Shown here piece after piece: positions 35,101 to 44,434 of a stretch of DNA of 64,000 nucleotides (position 1 is its first letter; the number at the start of each line of letters is the position of its first letter). The translations under genes and the position numbers were made by a program. The notes beneath the pieces were generated by a model. That model was given only the letters and a program-made list of their open reading frames with translations. It had not been told where the DNA came from and did not search any database. Origin of the DNA: JAFEBO01 sp044221315 (GTDB taxonomy: Bacteria; Planctomycetota; Phycisphaerae; Phycisphaerales; UBA1924). The stretch lies in the NCBI GenBank assembly GCA_044221315.1, contig JBGAPK010000005.1, forward strand, positions 1 to 64,000. The letters run 5' to 3'.

Positions 35101-38100
35101 TGGGCCGTACAGCGCGACGTTCCTGGGCGGCCCGGTTTCGTTCCTGGGCGGCGTTGGACAGTCGAGCGCTCTGTCATCGATACTCACCGTCGGCAACGCG
35201 ATCGTCTCGGGCAACGTGACGACGACCGGCTCGCAGTCGTACGGCGGGAATCTCAACGTCAATGCTGCGTCGACGTTCCTCGCGGGCGGGCCGTGGAACG
35301 TGCTGGGCGCGACGGTGCTTGACGGGAACACCGTTGTCACCGCAAGCGAGGCCTACTTCGCCGGCACCGTGAATTCGGCCTCCGCGGTTGCGCGAGACCT
35401 GACCGTGACCGGCACCTCGGGCAACGTCACGTTTGCCTCGAGTATCGGTGCACCGCCCGGCTTTGCCCTCGGAAGCCTCACGGTCGATACACCGGGGAAT
35501 ACGTATATCACGGGAACGGTTCGGGCCGCGAACGCGCGGTTCAAGAGCGCGACGGAATTGCTGAGCGATGTGAGCCTGCAGGGCGGCAGTTTCACGTTCG
35601 ACAAGACCCTCAATTCTCGAGTCGGCGGGCCCTACGCGCTGACGACCCTCGGAGTGTCCACGCTCACGCTCTCCGGCGAGGTGGGGGGGCTTTCCGGCCA
35701 GCAGTTGCTGTCGCTGGACGCGACCGGTGCCGCGCTGACAAAGCTGGGCGCCAACGTCACGGCGGACAATTTCATCCGGTTCGGCGCGACAGAACTGAAC
35801 GCGAACAGCGTCGTCACCAGCCTGCTGAACAAGCCGGTTGATTTCGGCGTCGTGACCAGCGAGCCGACGCCCTGGTCGCTCGAGGTTGTTACAAATGATG
35901 TCGCGACGTTTCATGGCGGCGTCGGAACCGGGGCGAAGCGACTCGCCTCTCTGCGGCACACGGGAAATGGCCTGACGATTCTGAAGGGAAACACCTTCAC
36001 GACCGGCCTGCAGACCTTTGGCGGCGACGTGTCGTTCGAGGGTGCGGGTCCGCAATCCATCAACGCCGGTACAACGCTATTCGTCGCCGGAAGTTCGACG
36101 CTGAAGACCGACGTGAGCGTGTTCGCTCCGGGCGGGGCCACATTCACCGGAGCGGTGTTCTCGCCCGGCATTGCCCACAGCCTTGCGGTGGATAGCCTGG
36201 GCGATGTGCTGTTCGGCGGTGCGGTCGGAACCGCGGGTGAACGGTTGTCATCGCTTACCCGAACCGGCGCCGCGGGAACCACAATTCTCCGCGGCGATAC
36301 TTTTACCAGCGGCTTGCAGAGCTTTGCGGGAGATGTGTCTTTCGAGAGCGCCGTTCCGCAGACCGTGAACGCCGGAACGACGCTGTTCGTCGGCGGCATT
36401 TCGATTCTCAAGACCGATCTCGACGTTTTTTCCCCCGGCGGCGCGACTTTCACCGGGGCCGTCACTTCCCCGGGCGCCCAGCGCTCGCTCGCGGTCGACA
36501 GTGCCGCGACAGTATTGTTCGGCGGACCTGTCGGGACCGGCGCGGAGCGGCTTTCCTCTCTGACGCGGACGGGCGCAGCCGGCACGACGATTCTCAAGGG
36601 TGATTCCTTCACGAGCGGTGCTCAGAGCTTCGCCGGCAATGTGTCGTTCGAGGGTCCGGGCGCACAACTGGCCGATGCCGGAACAAACCTCTTCATCGGC
36701 GGGACAACCGCGCTCAAGACCGACCTGACCGTTCTCGCCCCTTCGGGCGCGACGTTCACCGGAGTCGTATTCTCCTCCGGCGGCGCGCACGACCTGCATG
36801 TGACCAGCGCCGGGCTGGTGAATTTCATGTCCGCGATCGGGCTTGGCGGCTCGCTCGGCACGCTGCTCGTGGACGGAACAGGCACGACGCGCGTCACGAC
36901 GCTTGTGGATGCCGCGAACGCGACGTTCGAGCAGGGAGTGGACCTCGCGGCGAACACGATCTTCCAGGGCGGACCGGTCACGTTCAAGCAGCGGCTGGAT
37001 TCCCTCATCGCGGGCGCCTCGGGAGCAGAATTCAAGGGGCTCGCCGGTGTCGGCGCCTTGGACATGCGGGGCGCGGTCGGCGGCCAGCGGGCCTTGGCAT
37101 TCCTGATCTCGCACGTTGACACCACCGTTCGGTCCAACGTGACGACGGTCAATCAGCAGCAGTTTGACAAGACCCTCGACGTCCTCGGACCTTCCATTTT
37201 CAATGCCGGTGGGGCCTTCGCGGTGACGGGCAAGACGACGCTCACCGGCCGGGCCACCATTAATGCGGCCGGAGTGAATTTCGGCGAGATGATCGATTCC
37301 GCGCCGGGCGTTCCGACGGGCGAGTTGTTCGTGATGAGCACCAACAGCGCTCCGATCAACTTCGCGAATTCGATCGGCGCGACCAATCGACTCCTGCTGC
37401 TCGACGTCAACGGCGCCAACCCGACGCTCACGACCACGACGATCAACGGGACGCTGGATGTGGGTGCCACGGACCTGCGGACCCGAACGCTGCTCGGTTC
37501 GGACGTTCACCTGCACAACGGCGACTACACGTTCCATCAGTTGCTGGATTCCGGTCCGGGCGGCCCGTTCGGGCTGGATACCGCCGCCGTTGCGAACCTT
37601 GTTTTCCTGGCGGACGTGGGAAGCACCAGCCCGCTGGCGTTCCTCGACGCCGGAAATGCGGGCACCACCATCCTCGGCGGAAACGTCACAGCCAACGGCT
37701 TCATCAAGTTCGGCACGACCGAGCTCGACGCCGACAGCATCGTGAAGAGCAATCTGGGCGGGCCGATCGACTTTGGGGCGATCACCTCGCCGGCTCCTCA
37801 GAATCTCACGGTCGATACGACCGGCGTGGTGACGTTCGGAGGCACGGTCGGGAGTCTGACGAACCCTCTTGCAAGCCTGACGGTCCTCAACGCGAGCCTT
37901 ACACGGCTGAACGGTGACGTTTCGACCAACGCCGGCATCACGCTCGGTGCGACTGAATTGGACGGCAGCCCGATCATCGTCACGAGCCTGCTCGGCGGTG
38001 CGATCGGCTTCGGCCCGATCACGTCGCCCACGCCTCAGAGTCTGACGATCAACACCACCGGCATCCTGACCTTTGGCGGTCCGGTCGGAACGGCGGCGAA

Positions 38101-41100
38101 CCCACTGGCGAGCCTGACCTCGACGGGCGCGGGCCTCACCAAACTGAACGGCGACGTATTCGCGAACGGTGCGATTGCCTTCGGTTCGACGGAACTGGAT
38201 GCGAACGTCAAAGTCAAGAGCTTTGCAAGCACCATCGGTTTCGGGACGCTCACATCCCCGGTCGCTCATTCACTGATCGTTGAAACCCCGGTCGGTACGA
38301 CATTCGGTGGCGGCGTGGGCAGCCTCGCCAACCCGCTGCTGTCGCTCGACGCAACCGGATCGGCGCTGACCAAGCTCAACGGCGATGTCTTCGCAAACAC
38401 GTTCATCAGGTTCGCCGCCGTCGAACTCGATAACAGCAGCCTGATCAAGAGCCTCCTGGGCGGACCGATCGACTTCGGAACGATCACTTCGCCGGCTCCT
38501 CAGAGTCTCACGGTCGACACCACCGGCATCGTGACTTTCGGTGGCACCGTCGGCAGCCTGGCCAACCCGCTCGCCAGTCTGACGATCCTGAACGCAAGCC
38601 TGACCAGGCTGAACGGGGACGTGACGACGAACGCCGGCATCAGCTTCGGGGCGACCGAACTGGACGGCGGACCGATCATCATCACCAGCCTGCTCGGCGG
38701 CGCGATCGGGTTCGGCGCGATTACTTCTCCCACGCCGCAGAGCCTGACGGTGAATACCGCCGGCGTCGTCACCTTTGGCGGTCCGGTCGGCACGGCGGCC
38801 AACCCGCTGGCGAGTCTGACCTCGACGGGCGCCGGGCTCACGAAACTGAACGGAGACGTCTTTGCCAACGGAGCGATCGCGTTCGGAGCGACCGAACTCG
38901 ACGCGAACGTCAAGGTCAAGAGCTTCGCCAGCACGATCGGCTTTGGCACGCTCACGTCGCCGGTCGCCCACTCGCTGATTGTCGAGACGCCGGTCAGCGC
39001 GACCTTCGGCGGCACGGTCGGCAGCCTGGCCAACCCGTTGCTTTCCCTCGACGCCACCGGCGCGCTTCTCACCCGGCTCAACGGCGATGTCTTCGCCAAT
39101 AACTTCATCAAGTTCGCGGACACCGAACTGGACGCCGATGCGACGATTACCAGTGTGCTCGATCAGGCGATCGAGTTCGGAGCGATCACCAGTTCGCCGT
39201 CGCCCTGGGCGCTTGGGGTCCAGACCGGGGGCACCGCCACCTTCCACGGCCCGATTGGCACCTCCGCGAATCGCCTGGCCTCGGTGACCCGGACCGGCCT
39301 CGGCGGCATCACGATCCTGCAGGGCGACACGTTCACCACGGGCGGCCAGACGTACGCCGGCAACGTGATCTTCGACAAAGCATTCAACCCGCTCAGTCCG
39401 CAGTCGATCAACGCCGGCGGCCCGCTCTTCATCGGCGGCACCTCAACGCTCAACACCAATGTCGATGTGTTGACCAACGGCGCTACCTTCGCCCTCGCGG
39501 TCGACTCGGGAATCGGCGGGGCGAGAAGCTTGCACGTCACCAGCGCCGGCGCCGTTCTTTTCGGCGGCCCCATCGGATCTACGCTCGCGCTTGAGAACAT
39601 CACGGTGGATGGCGGCGGCGTCACCACGCTGAACACCAAGGTCACGACAACCGCCGGCGGGCTGGCAAAGTTCGACAATGCGACCTTGCTTGGTTCTGAT
39701 CTGGACCTGGCCGGCGGCACATTCCGCTTCGGCTCCACGCTCGACTCGGGCCCCGGCGGGCCGTTCGCGCTGCGGTCGGTCGGTTCGGGCACGGTCGAAT
39801 TCGTTGGTGACGCCGGAGGGTTCTCGCTTCTCCGCAGCGTCGATACCCAGCTCGCCGCCGACACGCGCCTGCACGGTGCATTGAACGCCCGCGACGATAT
39901 CAAGCTGAGCGAACTGCGTTTGCTCGGCGCCGGCCCCAAGTCCGTCGCCAGCACGACAAGCACGATCGACTTCTTTGGCAAGGTCGCGGCCGACTCGGCC
40001 AGCGCGTTCACGGTCGCGGCACCCGGAAAGGTCGAGTTCCATCAGGAAGTCGGCTCCGGCATCCTGGGGCTTGGTGCGCTCGGCACCCTCGTCCGGACCG
40101 GACCAGGGCTCACCGTTCTCGACGGCAATGCGACCACCAGCGGCGGGCAGTCGTATTCCGCGGACCTCGACCTCAACGGAAGCCTCACCCTGACCTACGG
40201 GTTAGGCCTCACCGTCTTCGGCACGACTCGGATGTTTGGCCCCACCACGCTCAATGGTGCGGGCGTCACCACTTTCTACGGCTCGGTTGATTCGGCGGGC
40301 GGCCCCAAGAGCCTGCTGATGAACAACGCCGGGCTGGGAATCTTCGTGAACGGGCTCGGATCCGGCGGCGCGCTCTCGGCTCTTACGGTCAACGGAGTCG
40401 GCACGACCCAGTTCACCGGAGATGTTCGGCTCATCCCCGGCGGCGTGATGACGGTGAACCAGGCGGCGGAGGTCCGCGGCCCCACCGATATCCGCGCGGG
40501 CACGATCAACTTCAACTCCACGCTCGACGCCGCGGCGTTCGCGATCAATCCGACGCTCTTCCTGATGGCCGACGCCGCCAACTTCGCCGGAAATGTCGGT
40601 ATTCTCCGGCCTCTCCAGTCGCTCGACGCGAGCGGCGTGACCCTCTCCAGGGTCTACGGCGCCGTGACGACCTCCGGCGGCCAGGTCTGGAACACCCTGC
40701 TTCTGTCCGGTGTCCCCGGAATTCGAACCTTCAACGCATCGAGCGCCGTCTACGCGGGCGCGATCGACGCGGCGTCGAACTCGATCGCCATGTCGGTTGT
40801 TGCTCCCGGCCTGGTCGTCTTTGGCGGCCCGGTCGGCATGGGCGGGGCCGGCGGCGCGGCGCTCTCCTCGCTCTTCAGCGGCTCGAGCGCGACCGTTCTC
40901 GCGGGAGACGTACGCACCATCGGCGCCACGACCTTTGGCGGCGCGCTCGTCACCTTCGGCGTGCGCACCGTCAACACCTCCACGCTTACCGTGCTCGGCG
41001 CGACAGTGCTCGGAAACGACTTCACGGTCAACGGAGTCAACGCCCGATTCGCCGGCGCCGTTGATTCGCTGGCCGGTATGAATTCAAGCCTCCTCGCCAA

Positions 41101-42760
41101 CGTGTCGGGCGAAACCCGCTTCGAGAACGGCGTCGGCCAGAACGCCCCGCTCCGCAACGTGCGGAGCAATGCCTTTACCAATCTCCTCCGCGGCAGCCTG
41201 ACCACGATCGCCTCCGGGCAGTCCTGGTTCACCGGGGAATTGCGGATCGATTCGGCCCCGACCGGATTGACCACGATCGATTCGGGCATGATCTTTGTCG
41301 GACGCGATATCTTCACCGACGCCGCGGCCGCCGGCCCGGCCAATCTCACCCTTCTGGGCAGAGCAGTCCCGACCATCACCACGGCCCCCATCCGCATCGG
41401 GGGCAACATCGGCGCATCGAGCCTCGGCGGCGCGCCGTCTCAGGCGTTCGGCAACCTGGTGCTCGGCGGCACGATCGGTCTGCCCCAGGTTTCCTCCATC
41501 GTGATGGCAAGGACCTTCGATTCCCTCGGACGCATCGTGGCGGCCGGCGTCTCTCCCTCCGACTCTTACGTCATCCTCGCCAATTCGATCGCGATGTCGC
41601 CCGGCCAGAAGCTGACGGTTCTTGGTTCGCTGACGATGACCGGCACGCAGTCGGTGCTGATCGGCGATATCACCACGCTTGGCGATATGAACGTCAACAG
41701 CGCGAACATCACGATCCAGAGCCGCTCGCCCTTCAGCGTCCTCGACAACACGGGCAATCCGATCGTCGACATCGGGACGGACCTGGTCGCCGGCGGCGCG
41801 ATCCACTTCAGCCGTGCGCCGATCGTCCCACCGGGCGCGGGCACGTTCAGCTACTCGGCGATCGCCGGCCCGGACCCGACGCTGCAGAACTTCAGCTTCC
41901 GTCAGTATCCCTACGCGATCACGGTCAACAATTTCCGCGACATGCGCCCGGGCAGCACGCTCGGCCCGAATTTCCTGCTCTCGCTCGACTTCGCGTCCCT
42001 GGGCCCAACTTCGACAAACGTCGCCGACACCAAGGTCGTCCAGCCTCCGCGCCTCGGCGAGGTGCAGCGCGTCCGCCAGGCCGTCGCGGTTGATCCGGCC
42101 GACGTCGAACTCCTGCGGGAGCTTGGCCTGACCGTCAAGGCGGCCTCGCCGCAGGAGATCGTCCAGTCGTTCATCGGGTACAGCTACTACCAGAACGTCC
42201 CGAAGATCCCCGACCCCAATATCGAGAACGGCGACTACGTCGTGACGGCCGACCGGCTTTGGATGAAAGCGGTCAGCGATCTCGTGAAGTCGTACCGGTC
42301 CGAAATGCAGCGCATGGTCCCCGACGGGGCCGGAAAGCTCGCCCCGCAATCCCGCTCGGCCGAGATCCAGCAGCTGTTCACTGACTCCTGGGACCGCTTC
42401 GCCGCCGGCAAGCCCGCTTCGAACGCCCCGGAGGCAGAACTCGCCGAGTACCAGTCGTATGTGCTGACGCACCCCGAGGAACTGGCGACGAGGGAAGAAC
42501 TCGCACGGGTCGATCACGTCCTCCGCAAACTCCAGAACCTGGGCCTGACCCGAATGGAAGCCAGCATCCCCGAGGAGAGGATTCTTGAGATGATCCGCCC
42601 CTCGGCGCTGACGACCGACGACATGCGCCAGGTGCTTGGGGCAGTCCGTGCCGCGGACGTTCCGCTTGGCACGCCCGATCCGACCGGCCGGCCGGCCCCT
42701 CAAACGCCGCCGCCGGTTGCCGAGAGGGCGACGCCTCTCTTCGAAGTCTCGAAGCGCTGA
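32141..42760 (+). CDS. Giant filamentous-haemagglutinin-like adhesin (TpsA)
   Basis: 3539 residues from ATG 32141; the frame is open back to 31859 but that part is not protein-like. A long signal region (about 53 residues, hydrophobic STLAALLMLASARAQG) precedes the TPS domain, recognised by VLNRIDG, RIDGTLLANGRVYFVNPAG and VIFGNGAVI at about residues 108-142. The rest is right-handed beta-helix, rich in Gly/Thr/Asn/Ser with strand motifs such as LTRLNGDV and VTFGGTVG, including two repeat blocks annotated separately. From about residue 3270 a helical, charged C-terminal domain (SYRSEMQRMVPDGAG, ELARVDHVLRKLQNLGL) ends the protein. It should be exported by the adjacent TpsB. Confidence 0.88.
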   Translation: MKDIRTTSRVRALATLAGGVASTRARGRPGSGMHWLGSTLAALLMLASARAQGPVNPRVTHGNATFEKVGNNWVIRTSQKTIVSYSSFDIAHQQWVRFIQPGADSRVLNRIDGAAPTRIDGTLLANGRVYFVNPAGVIFGNGAVINCGSFAAAAGQLSDQDFLAGRDHFTNLTGNVENRGRIEVAQGGTATLVGQHVANYGSIVAPQGTVVLAAGSDVLVGESGGRIYARIEGDGTARPEGVRNDGLIEATRGRTLMAAGDIYGMAVINTGRVIAKDVKVDGGKKGEVRISGQIDASGKQVGETGGRVEVTGENIALVGATVDVSGDSGGGTALIGGGREGHGLENTANALFASGDSRINADAIRTGNGGEIVLYSHNSTMSGASLTARGGFQSGNGGYVETSGGWLAIFGAPDTSARALLGKGGEWLIDPLDLDVVNTPTVNMSGPPVFTPVGGPGQLLVTDLLTALSLNSIVTLKTTGTVGAGTGLIRFQTALDLGAMTGTHTLNVISAGGIEINAAIHASSTGDAFNLNLSAVNNVTIAAGVEVLLNSGTFTSSGVNFNGGKLISAGGGGIWINHTGSVTLGSITTLSPTPGGTTLFARGTSFTSTGTLKTNGGKIDIIASAGDVSLGGAGPTVIDTTGSGGVRGDVLIRAKGALSASVPITGNNILLTSGANMTISGNADAAAVLDFRAGQDGAGTLAFTGVGGLSLTGQTINLVAGDSVTPLSTVRFDRAVSLTSALKTTNISAGPGLIQITGAGSITQTNNGRITMTADEVDFSGALNSVAGGTLRLTTATSGRQIVLGAATPGTMNLTTAELAQIGAGFSLLELVKSGQTGNITVDGNTSMSRGVNFLLGSGALRLNADLTLTGSFLNNGRTLIGPGSIKLTAGSATFAGLVDAAGPGANFTVVGTDAVSLITFLNSIGAGSALTSLTIDGTFASTTTARVRNVVRSGSTLFKTKAEIQSNTTFSGGAVAFNHALDSGLGGPYSATFLGGPVSFLGGVGQSSALSSILTVGNAIVSGNVTTTGSQSYGGNLNVNAASTFLAGGPWNVLGATVLDGNTVVTASEAYFAGTVNSASAVARDLTVTGTSGNVTFASSIGAPPGFALGSLTVDTPGNTYITGTVRAANARFKSATELLSDVSLQGGSFTFDKTLNSRVGGPYALTTLGVSTLTLSGEVGGLSGQQLLSLDATGAALTKLGANVTADNFIRFGATELNANSVVTSLLNKPVDFGVVTSEPTPWSLEVVTNDVATFHGGVGTGAKRLASLRHTGNGLTILKGNTFTTGLQTFGGDVSFEGAGPQSINAGTTLFVAGSSTLKTDVSVFAPGGATFTGAVFSPGIAHSLAVDSLGDVLFGGAVGTAGERLSSLTRTGAAGTTILRGDTFTSGLQSFAGDVSFESAVPQTVNAGTTLFVGGISILKTDLDVFSPGGATFTGAVTSPGAQRSLAVDSAATVLFGGPVGTGAERLSSLTRTGAAGTTILKGDSFTSGAQSFAGNVSFEGPGAQLADAGTNLFIGGTTALKTDLTVLAPSGATFTGVVFSSGGAHDLHVTSAGLVNFMSAIGLGGSLGTLLVDGTGTTRVTTLVDAANATFEQGVDLAANTIFQGGPVTFKQRLDSLIAGASGAEFKGLAGVGALDMRGAVGGQRALAFLISHVDTTVRSNVTTVNQQQFDKTLDVLGPSIFNAGGAFAVTGKTTLTGRATINAAGVNFGEMIDSAPGVPTGELFVMSTNSAPINFANSIGATNRLLLLDVNGANPTLTTTTINGTLDVGATDLRTRTLLGSDVHLHNGDYTFHQLLDSGPGGPFGLDTAAVANLVFLADVGSTSPLAFLDAGNAGTTILGGNVTANGFIKFGTTELDADSIVKSNLGGPIDFGAITSPAPQNLTVDTTGVVTFGGTVGSLTNPLASLTVLNASLTRLNGDVSTNAGITLGATELDGSPIIVTSLLGGAIGFGPITSPTPQSLTINTTGILTFGGPVGTAANPLASLTSTGAGLTKLNGDVFANGAIAFGSTELDANVKVKSFASTIGFGTLTSPVAHSLIVETPVGTTFGGGVGSLANPLLSLDATGSALTKLNGDVFANTFIRFAAVELDNSSLIKSLLGGPIDFGTITSPAPQSLTVDTTGIVTFGGTVGSLANPLASLTILNASLTRLNGDVTTNAGISFGATELDGGPIIITSLLGGAIGFGAITSPTPQSLTVNTAGVVTFGGPVGTAANPLASLTSTGAGLTKLNGDVFANGAIAFGATELDANVKVKSFASTIGFGTLTSPVAHSLIVETPVSATFGGTVGSLANPLLSLDATGALLTRLNGDVFANNFIKFADTELDADATITSVLDQAIEFGAITSSPSPWALGVQTGGTATFHGPIGTSANRLASVTRTGLGGITILQGDTFTTGGQTYAGNVIFDKAFNPLSPQSINAGGPLFIGGTSTLNTNVDVLTNGATFALAVDSGIGGARSLHVTSAGAVLFGGPIGSTLALENITVDGGGVTTLNTKVTTTAGGLAKFDNATLLGSDLDLAGGTFRFGSTLDSGPGGPFALRSVGSGTVEFVGDAGGFSLLRSVDTQLAADTRLHGALNARDDIKLSELRLLGAGPKSVASTTSTIDFFGKVAADSASAFTVAAPGKVEFHQEVGSGILGLGALGTLVRTGPGLTVLDGNATTSGGQSYSADLDLNGSLTLTYGLGLTVFGTTRMFGPTTLNGAGVTTFYGSVDSAGGPKSLLMNNAGLGIFVNGLGSGGALSALTVNGVGTTQFTGDVRLIPGGVMTVNQAAEVRGPTDIRAGTINFNSTLDAAAFAINPTLFLMADAANFAGNVGILRPLQSLDASGVTLSRVYGAVTTSGGQVWNTLLLSGVPGIRTFNASSAVYAGAIDAASNSIAMSVVAPGLVVFGGPVGMGGAGGAALSSLFSGSSATVLAGDVRTIGATTFGGALVTFGVRTVNTSTLTVLGATVLGNDFTVNGVNARFAGAVDSLAGMNSSLLANVSGETRFENGVGQNAPLRNVRSNAFTNLLRGSLTTIASGQSWFTGELRIDSAPTGLTTIDSGMIFVGRDIFTDAAAAGPANLTLLGRAVPTITTAPIRIGGNIGASSLGGAPSQAFGNLVLGGTIGLPQVSSIVMARTFDSLGRIVAAGVSPSDSYVILANSIAMSPGQKLTVLGSLTMTGTQSVLIGDITTLGDMNVNSANITIQSRSPFSVLDNTGNPIVDIGTDLVAGGAIHFSRAPIVPPGAGTFSYSAIAGPDPTLQNFSFRQYPYAITVNNFRDMRPGSTLGPNFLLSLDFASLGPTSTNVADTKVVQPPRLGEVQRVRQAVAVDPADVELLRELGLTVKAASPQEIVQSFIGYSYYQNVPKIPDPNIENGDYVVTADRLWMKAVSDLVKSYRSEMQRMVPDGAGKLAPQSRSAEIQQLFTDSWDRFAAGKPASNAPEAELAEYQSYVLTHPEELATREELARVDHVLRKLQNLGLTRMEASIPEERILEMIRPSALTTDDMRQVLGAVRAADVPLGTPDPTGRPAPQTPPPVAERATPLFEVSKR
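35987..36904 (+). repeat. Three tandem 306-bp repeats in tpsA
   Basis: Units begin at 35987, 36293 and 36599, each 102 codons long and starting with G(N/D)(T/S)FT(T/S)G. Each contains NAGTTLFVGG-like, LKTDL and PGGATFTGAV segments and ends with LSSLTRTGAAGTTIL. The third copy diverges in its last quarter. The copies differ at many synonymous sites, so the duplication is not recent. Confidence 0.8.
37760..39163 (+). repeat. Two tandem 702-bp repeats, each of four shorter beta-helix units
   Basis: Copy 1 is 37760-38461 and copy 2 is 38462-39163 (234 codons each). Both start with GPIDFG(A/T)ITSPAPQ and contain, in order, four sub-units of about 58 residues, each with a TFGG(x)VG...NPL strand and an LNGDV strand. 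The two copies agree at most residues, including KVKSFASTIGFGTLTSP and AHSLIVETPV. The nested order shows a four-unit block that was duplicated whole. Confidence 0.85.
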
Positions 42761-42814
42761 ACAGGCCGCCTTTATTCGGCTGGCGAGGGCGAAAGACGGG
42801 GCCTACGGCGTTTG

Positions 42815-44434
42815 CTACCGGTTCTCGGGGCTGATCGCCACCGGGCGCGGGGTTGCAACCGGCCTGGCTGCTTCGGTCCGACCCTGTCCGTACTTCGCGG
42901 CGATCGTTGTCTGATTCATCAGCAGATTGGCCCCGATCGCCAGCGCCACGACGCCGCCCGCGGAAATCAGGCCGGCGATGCGGCGCGACACGAACGGATT
43001 CTCGACGGCTTCGACGGCACGCGGGCCGGGCGCCTCGAGCAGCGGCATAGCCACCAGGCGCAGGTAGTAGAACGCCGCGATCGCCGAATTGACGCCCAGC
43101 ACGATCACCAGCGGGATCTCGCCCGCAGCGATCCCGCTTGTAAACAGCGGCAGCTTCGCAAAGAACCCCAGCAACGGGGGCATGCCCAGGAGGCTCAGGG
43201 CGCACAGCACCATCGTCCAGCCCGGCACCGGGTGCGTGCGGCAGAGGCCACGCAGGTCCTCGAAGCTGTCGAGTTCCACCGGCTCGTCTCCATCGCCCGG
43301 CTTCTCGACCGAGGCGAGGGCCGCGAAGGCGCCCAGGTTCATGACGCCGTAGGCGAGCAGGTAGAACAGCACGGCCGAGATGCCGCTCTGGGTGAAGGAA
43401 CCATCGCCGGGGCCGGCGATGACGCCGACGAGCATGTAGCCCGAGTGCGCAATCGAGGAGTACGCGAGCGTCCGCTTGGCGCTCGACTGGAGAACGGCCA
43501 GCACGTTGCCGACGGTCATCGTCAGCGCCGCGATGACCCAGAGCAGCAGCCTCAGAGTGTCCGGCAGCGACGAACCGGCGGGTCCGTAGGTCCAGCCGAC
43601 CGTTCCGACGAGCAGCAGGATCGCGAGGAAACCGGCCGTCTTGGGCACGAACGCCAGCATCGCCGTGACGCTCGACGACGCGCCCTGATAAACGTCGGCC
43701 GTGTAAAAGTGCATTGGGACCGCGGCGATCTTGAAGCACAATCCCAGCAGGCTCAGGATGAGCCCGGTCATCGCGAGTGACGAGACGCCGCCGGTGACGA
43801 ACGCTCCGTGGATGCGCTCTAGATTCGTCGTCCCCGTGGCCCCGTAGACCAGCGTGAAGCCGTACAGGAAGATCGCCGCGCCCAGCGCGCCGAGGAAGAA
43901 GTACTTGACGCCGGCTTCCTGGGCCCGGTGCCGCGAGGAGCTGATGGAGACCATGATGTACGTGGGCAGGCTGGTCAGTTCGAGCGCCAGGAACAGCCAG
44001 ATCAGGTCGTCGGCATCCGCGACCAGCAGAAGGCCCGTGATGGAAAACAGGAAGAAGGAATAGAACTCGGCGCGGTTCGAACGCAGCGGGTTGAATGCGA
44101 TCCCGCGTCGGGAGATGCGATTCTCCTCCGCCCGGTCGACCGTCCCCGCGAGCAGAGGCAGGAGCATCAGCGCCACGATGCAGATCAGGCACTTCGCGAA
44201 GGGGACCATCATCGCCAGGTATGTCTGGGCGTGGGCCGGGTCGGGCGCCGGAGCGCCGGGGCTGCCGGGCGTGGTCTTCGCCGCGAGCACGCCGGCGACG
44301 ACAAGCCCGATCGAGCAGACCCATGCCGAGGCCGTGCGGGTTGAGTAGCGCCGCGAGAGTCCGATCACCATGACCACGCACGTCGTGACGAACAACGCGA
44401 TCTCGGGCCAGAGAAAAGCGATGCGTCCGATCAT
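42815..44434 (-). CDS. nuoN: NADH-quinone oxidoreductase subunit N
   Basis: 539 residues, 13-14 membrane segments, an antiporter-like proton-pumping subunit of complex I. Recognisable are LIWLFLALELTSLPTYIMV (with the pumping Glu), GVKYFFLGALGAAIFLYGFTL, FKIAAVPMHFYTADVYQGA (broken helix with Lys and the HFWxPDVY-like motif) and KRTLAYSSIAHSGYMLVG. The start ATG 44434 overlaps the nuoM stop (ATGA). This is the last gene of a five-gene nuo cluster and it converges on tpsA. Confidence 0.93.
   Translation of the reverse strand: MIGRIAFLWPEIALFVTTCVVMVIGLSRRYSTRTASAWVCSIGLVVAGVLAAKTTPGSPGAPAPDPAHAQTYLAMMVPFAKCLICIVALMLLPLLAGTVDRAEENRISRRGIAFNPLRSNRAEFYSFFLFSITGLLLVADADDLIWLFLALELTSLPTYIMVSISSSRHRAQEAGVKYFFLGALGAAIFLYGFTLVYGATGTTNLERIHGAFVTGGVSSLAMTGLILSLLGLCFKIAAVPMHFYTADVYQGASSSVTAMLAFVPKTAGFLAILLLVGTVGWTYGPAGSSLPDTLRLLLWVIAALTMTVGNVLAVLQSSAKRTLAYSSIAHSGYMLVGVIAGPGDGSFTQSGISAVLFYLLAYGVMNLGAFAALASVEKPGDGDEPVELDSFEDLRGLCRTHPVPGWTMVLCALSLLGMPPLLGFFAKLPLFTSGIAAGEIPLVIVLGVNSAIAAFYYLRLVAMPLLEAPGPRAVEAVENPFVSRRIAGLISAGGVVALAIGANLLMNQTTIAAKYGQGRTEAARPVATPRPVAISPENR

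Noticed and set aside
33871..42703. Very long open frames on the minus strand opposite tpsA (several of 490-670 codons)
   Set aside because: They are Pro/Arg/Val-rich, have no recognisable motifs and mirror the Gly/Thr/Asn codon pattern of tpsA. High GC leaves antisense frames open by chance.
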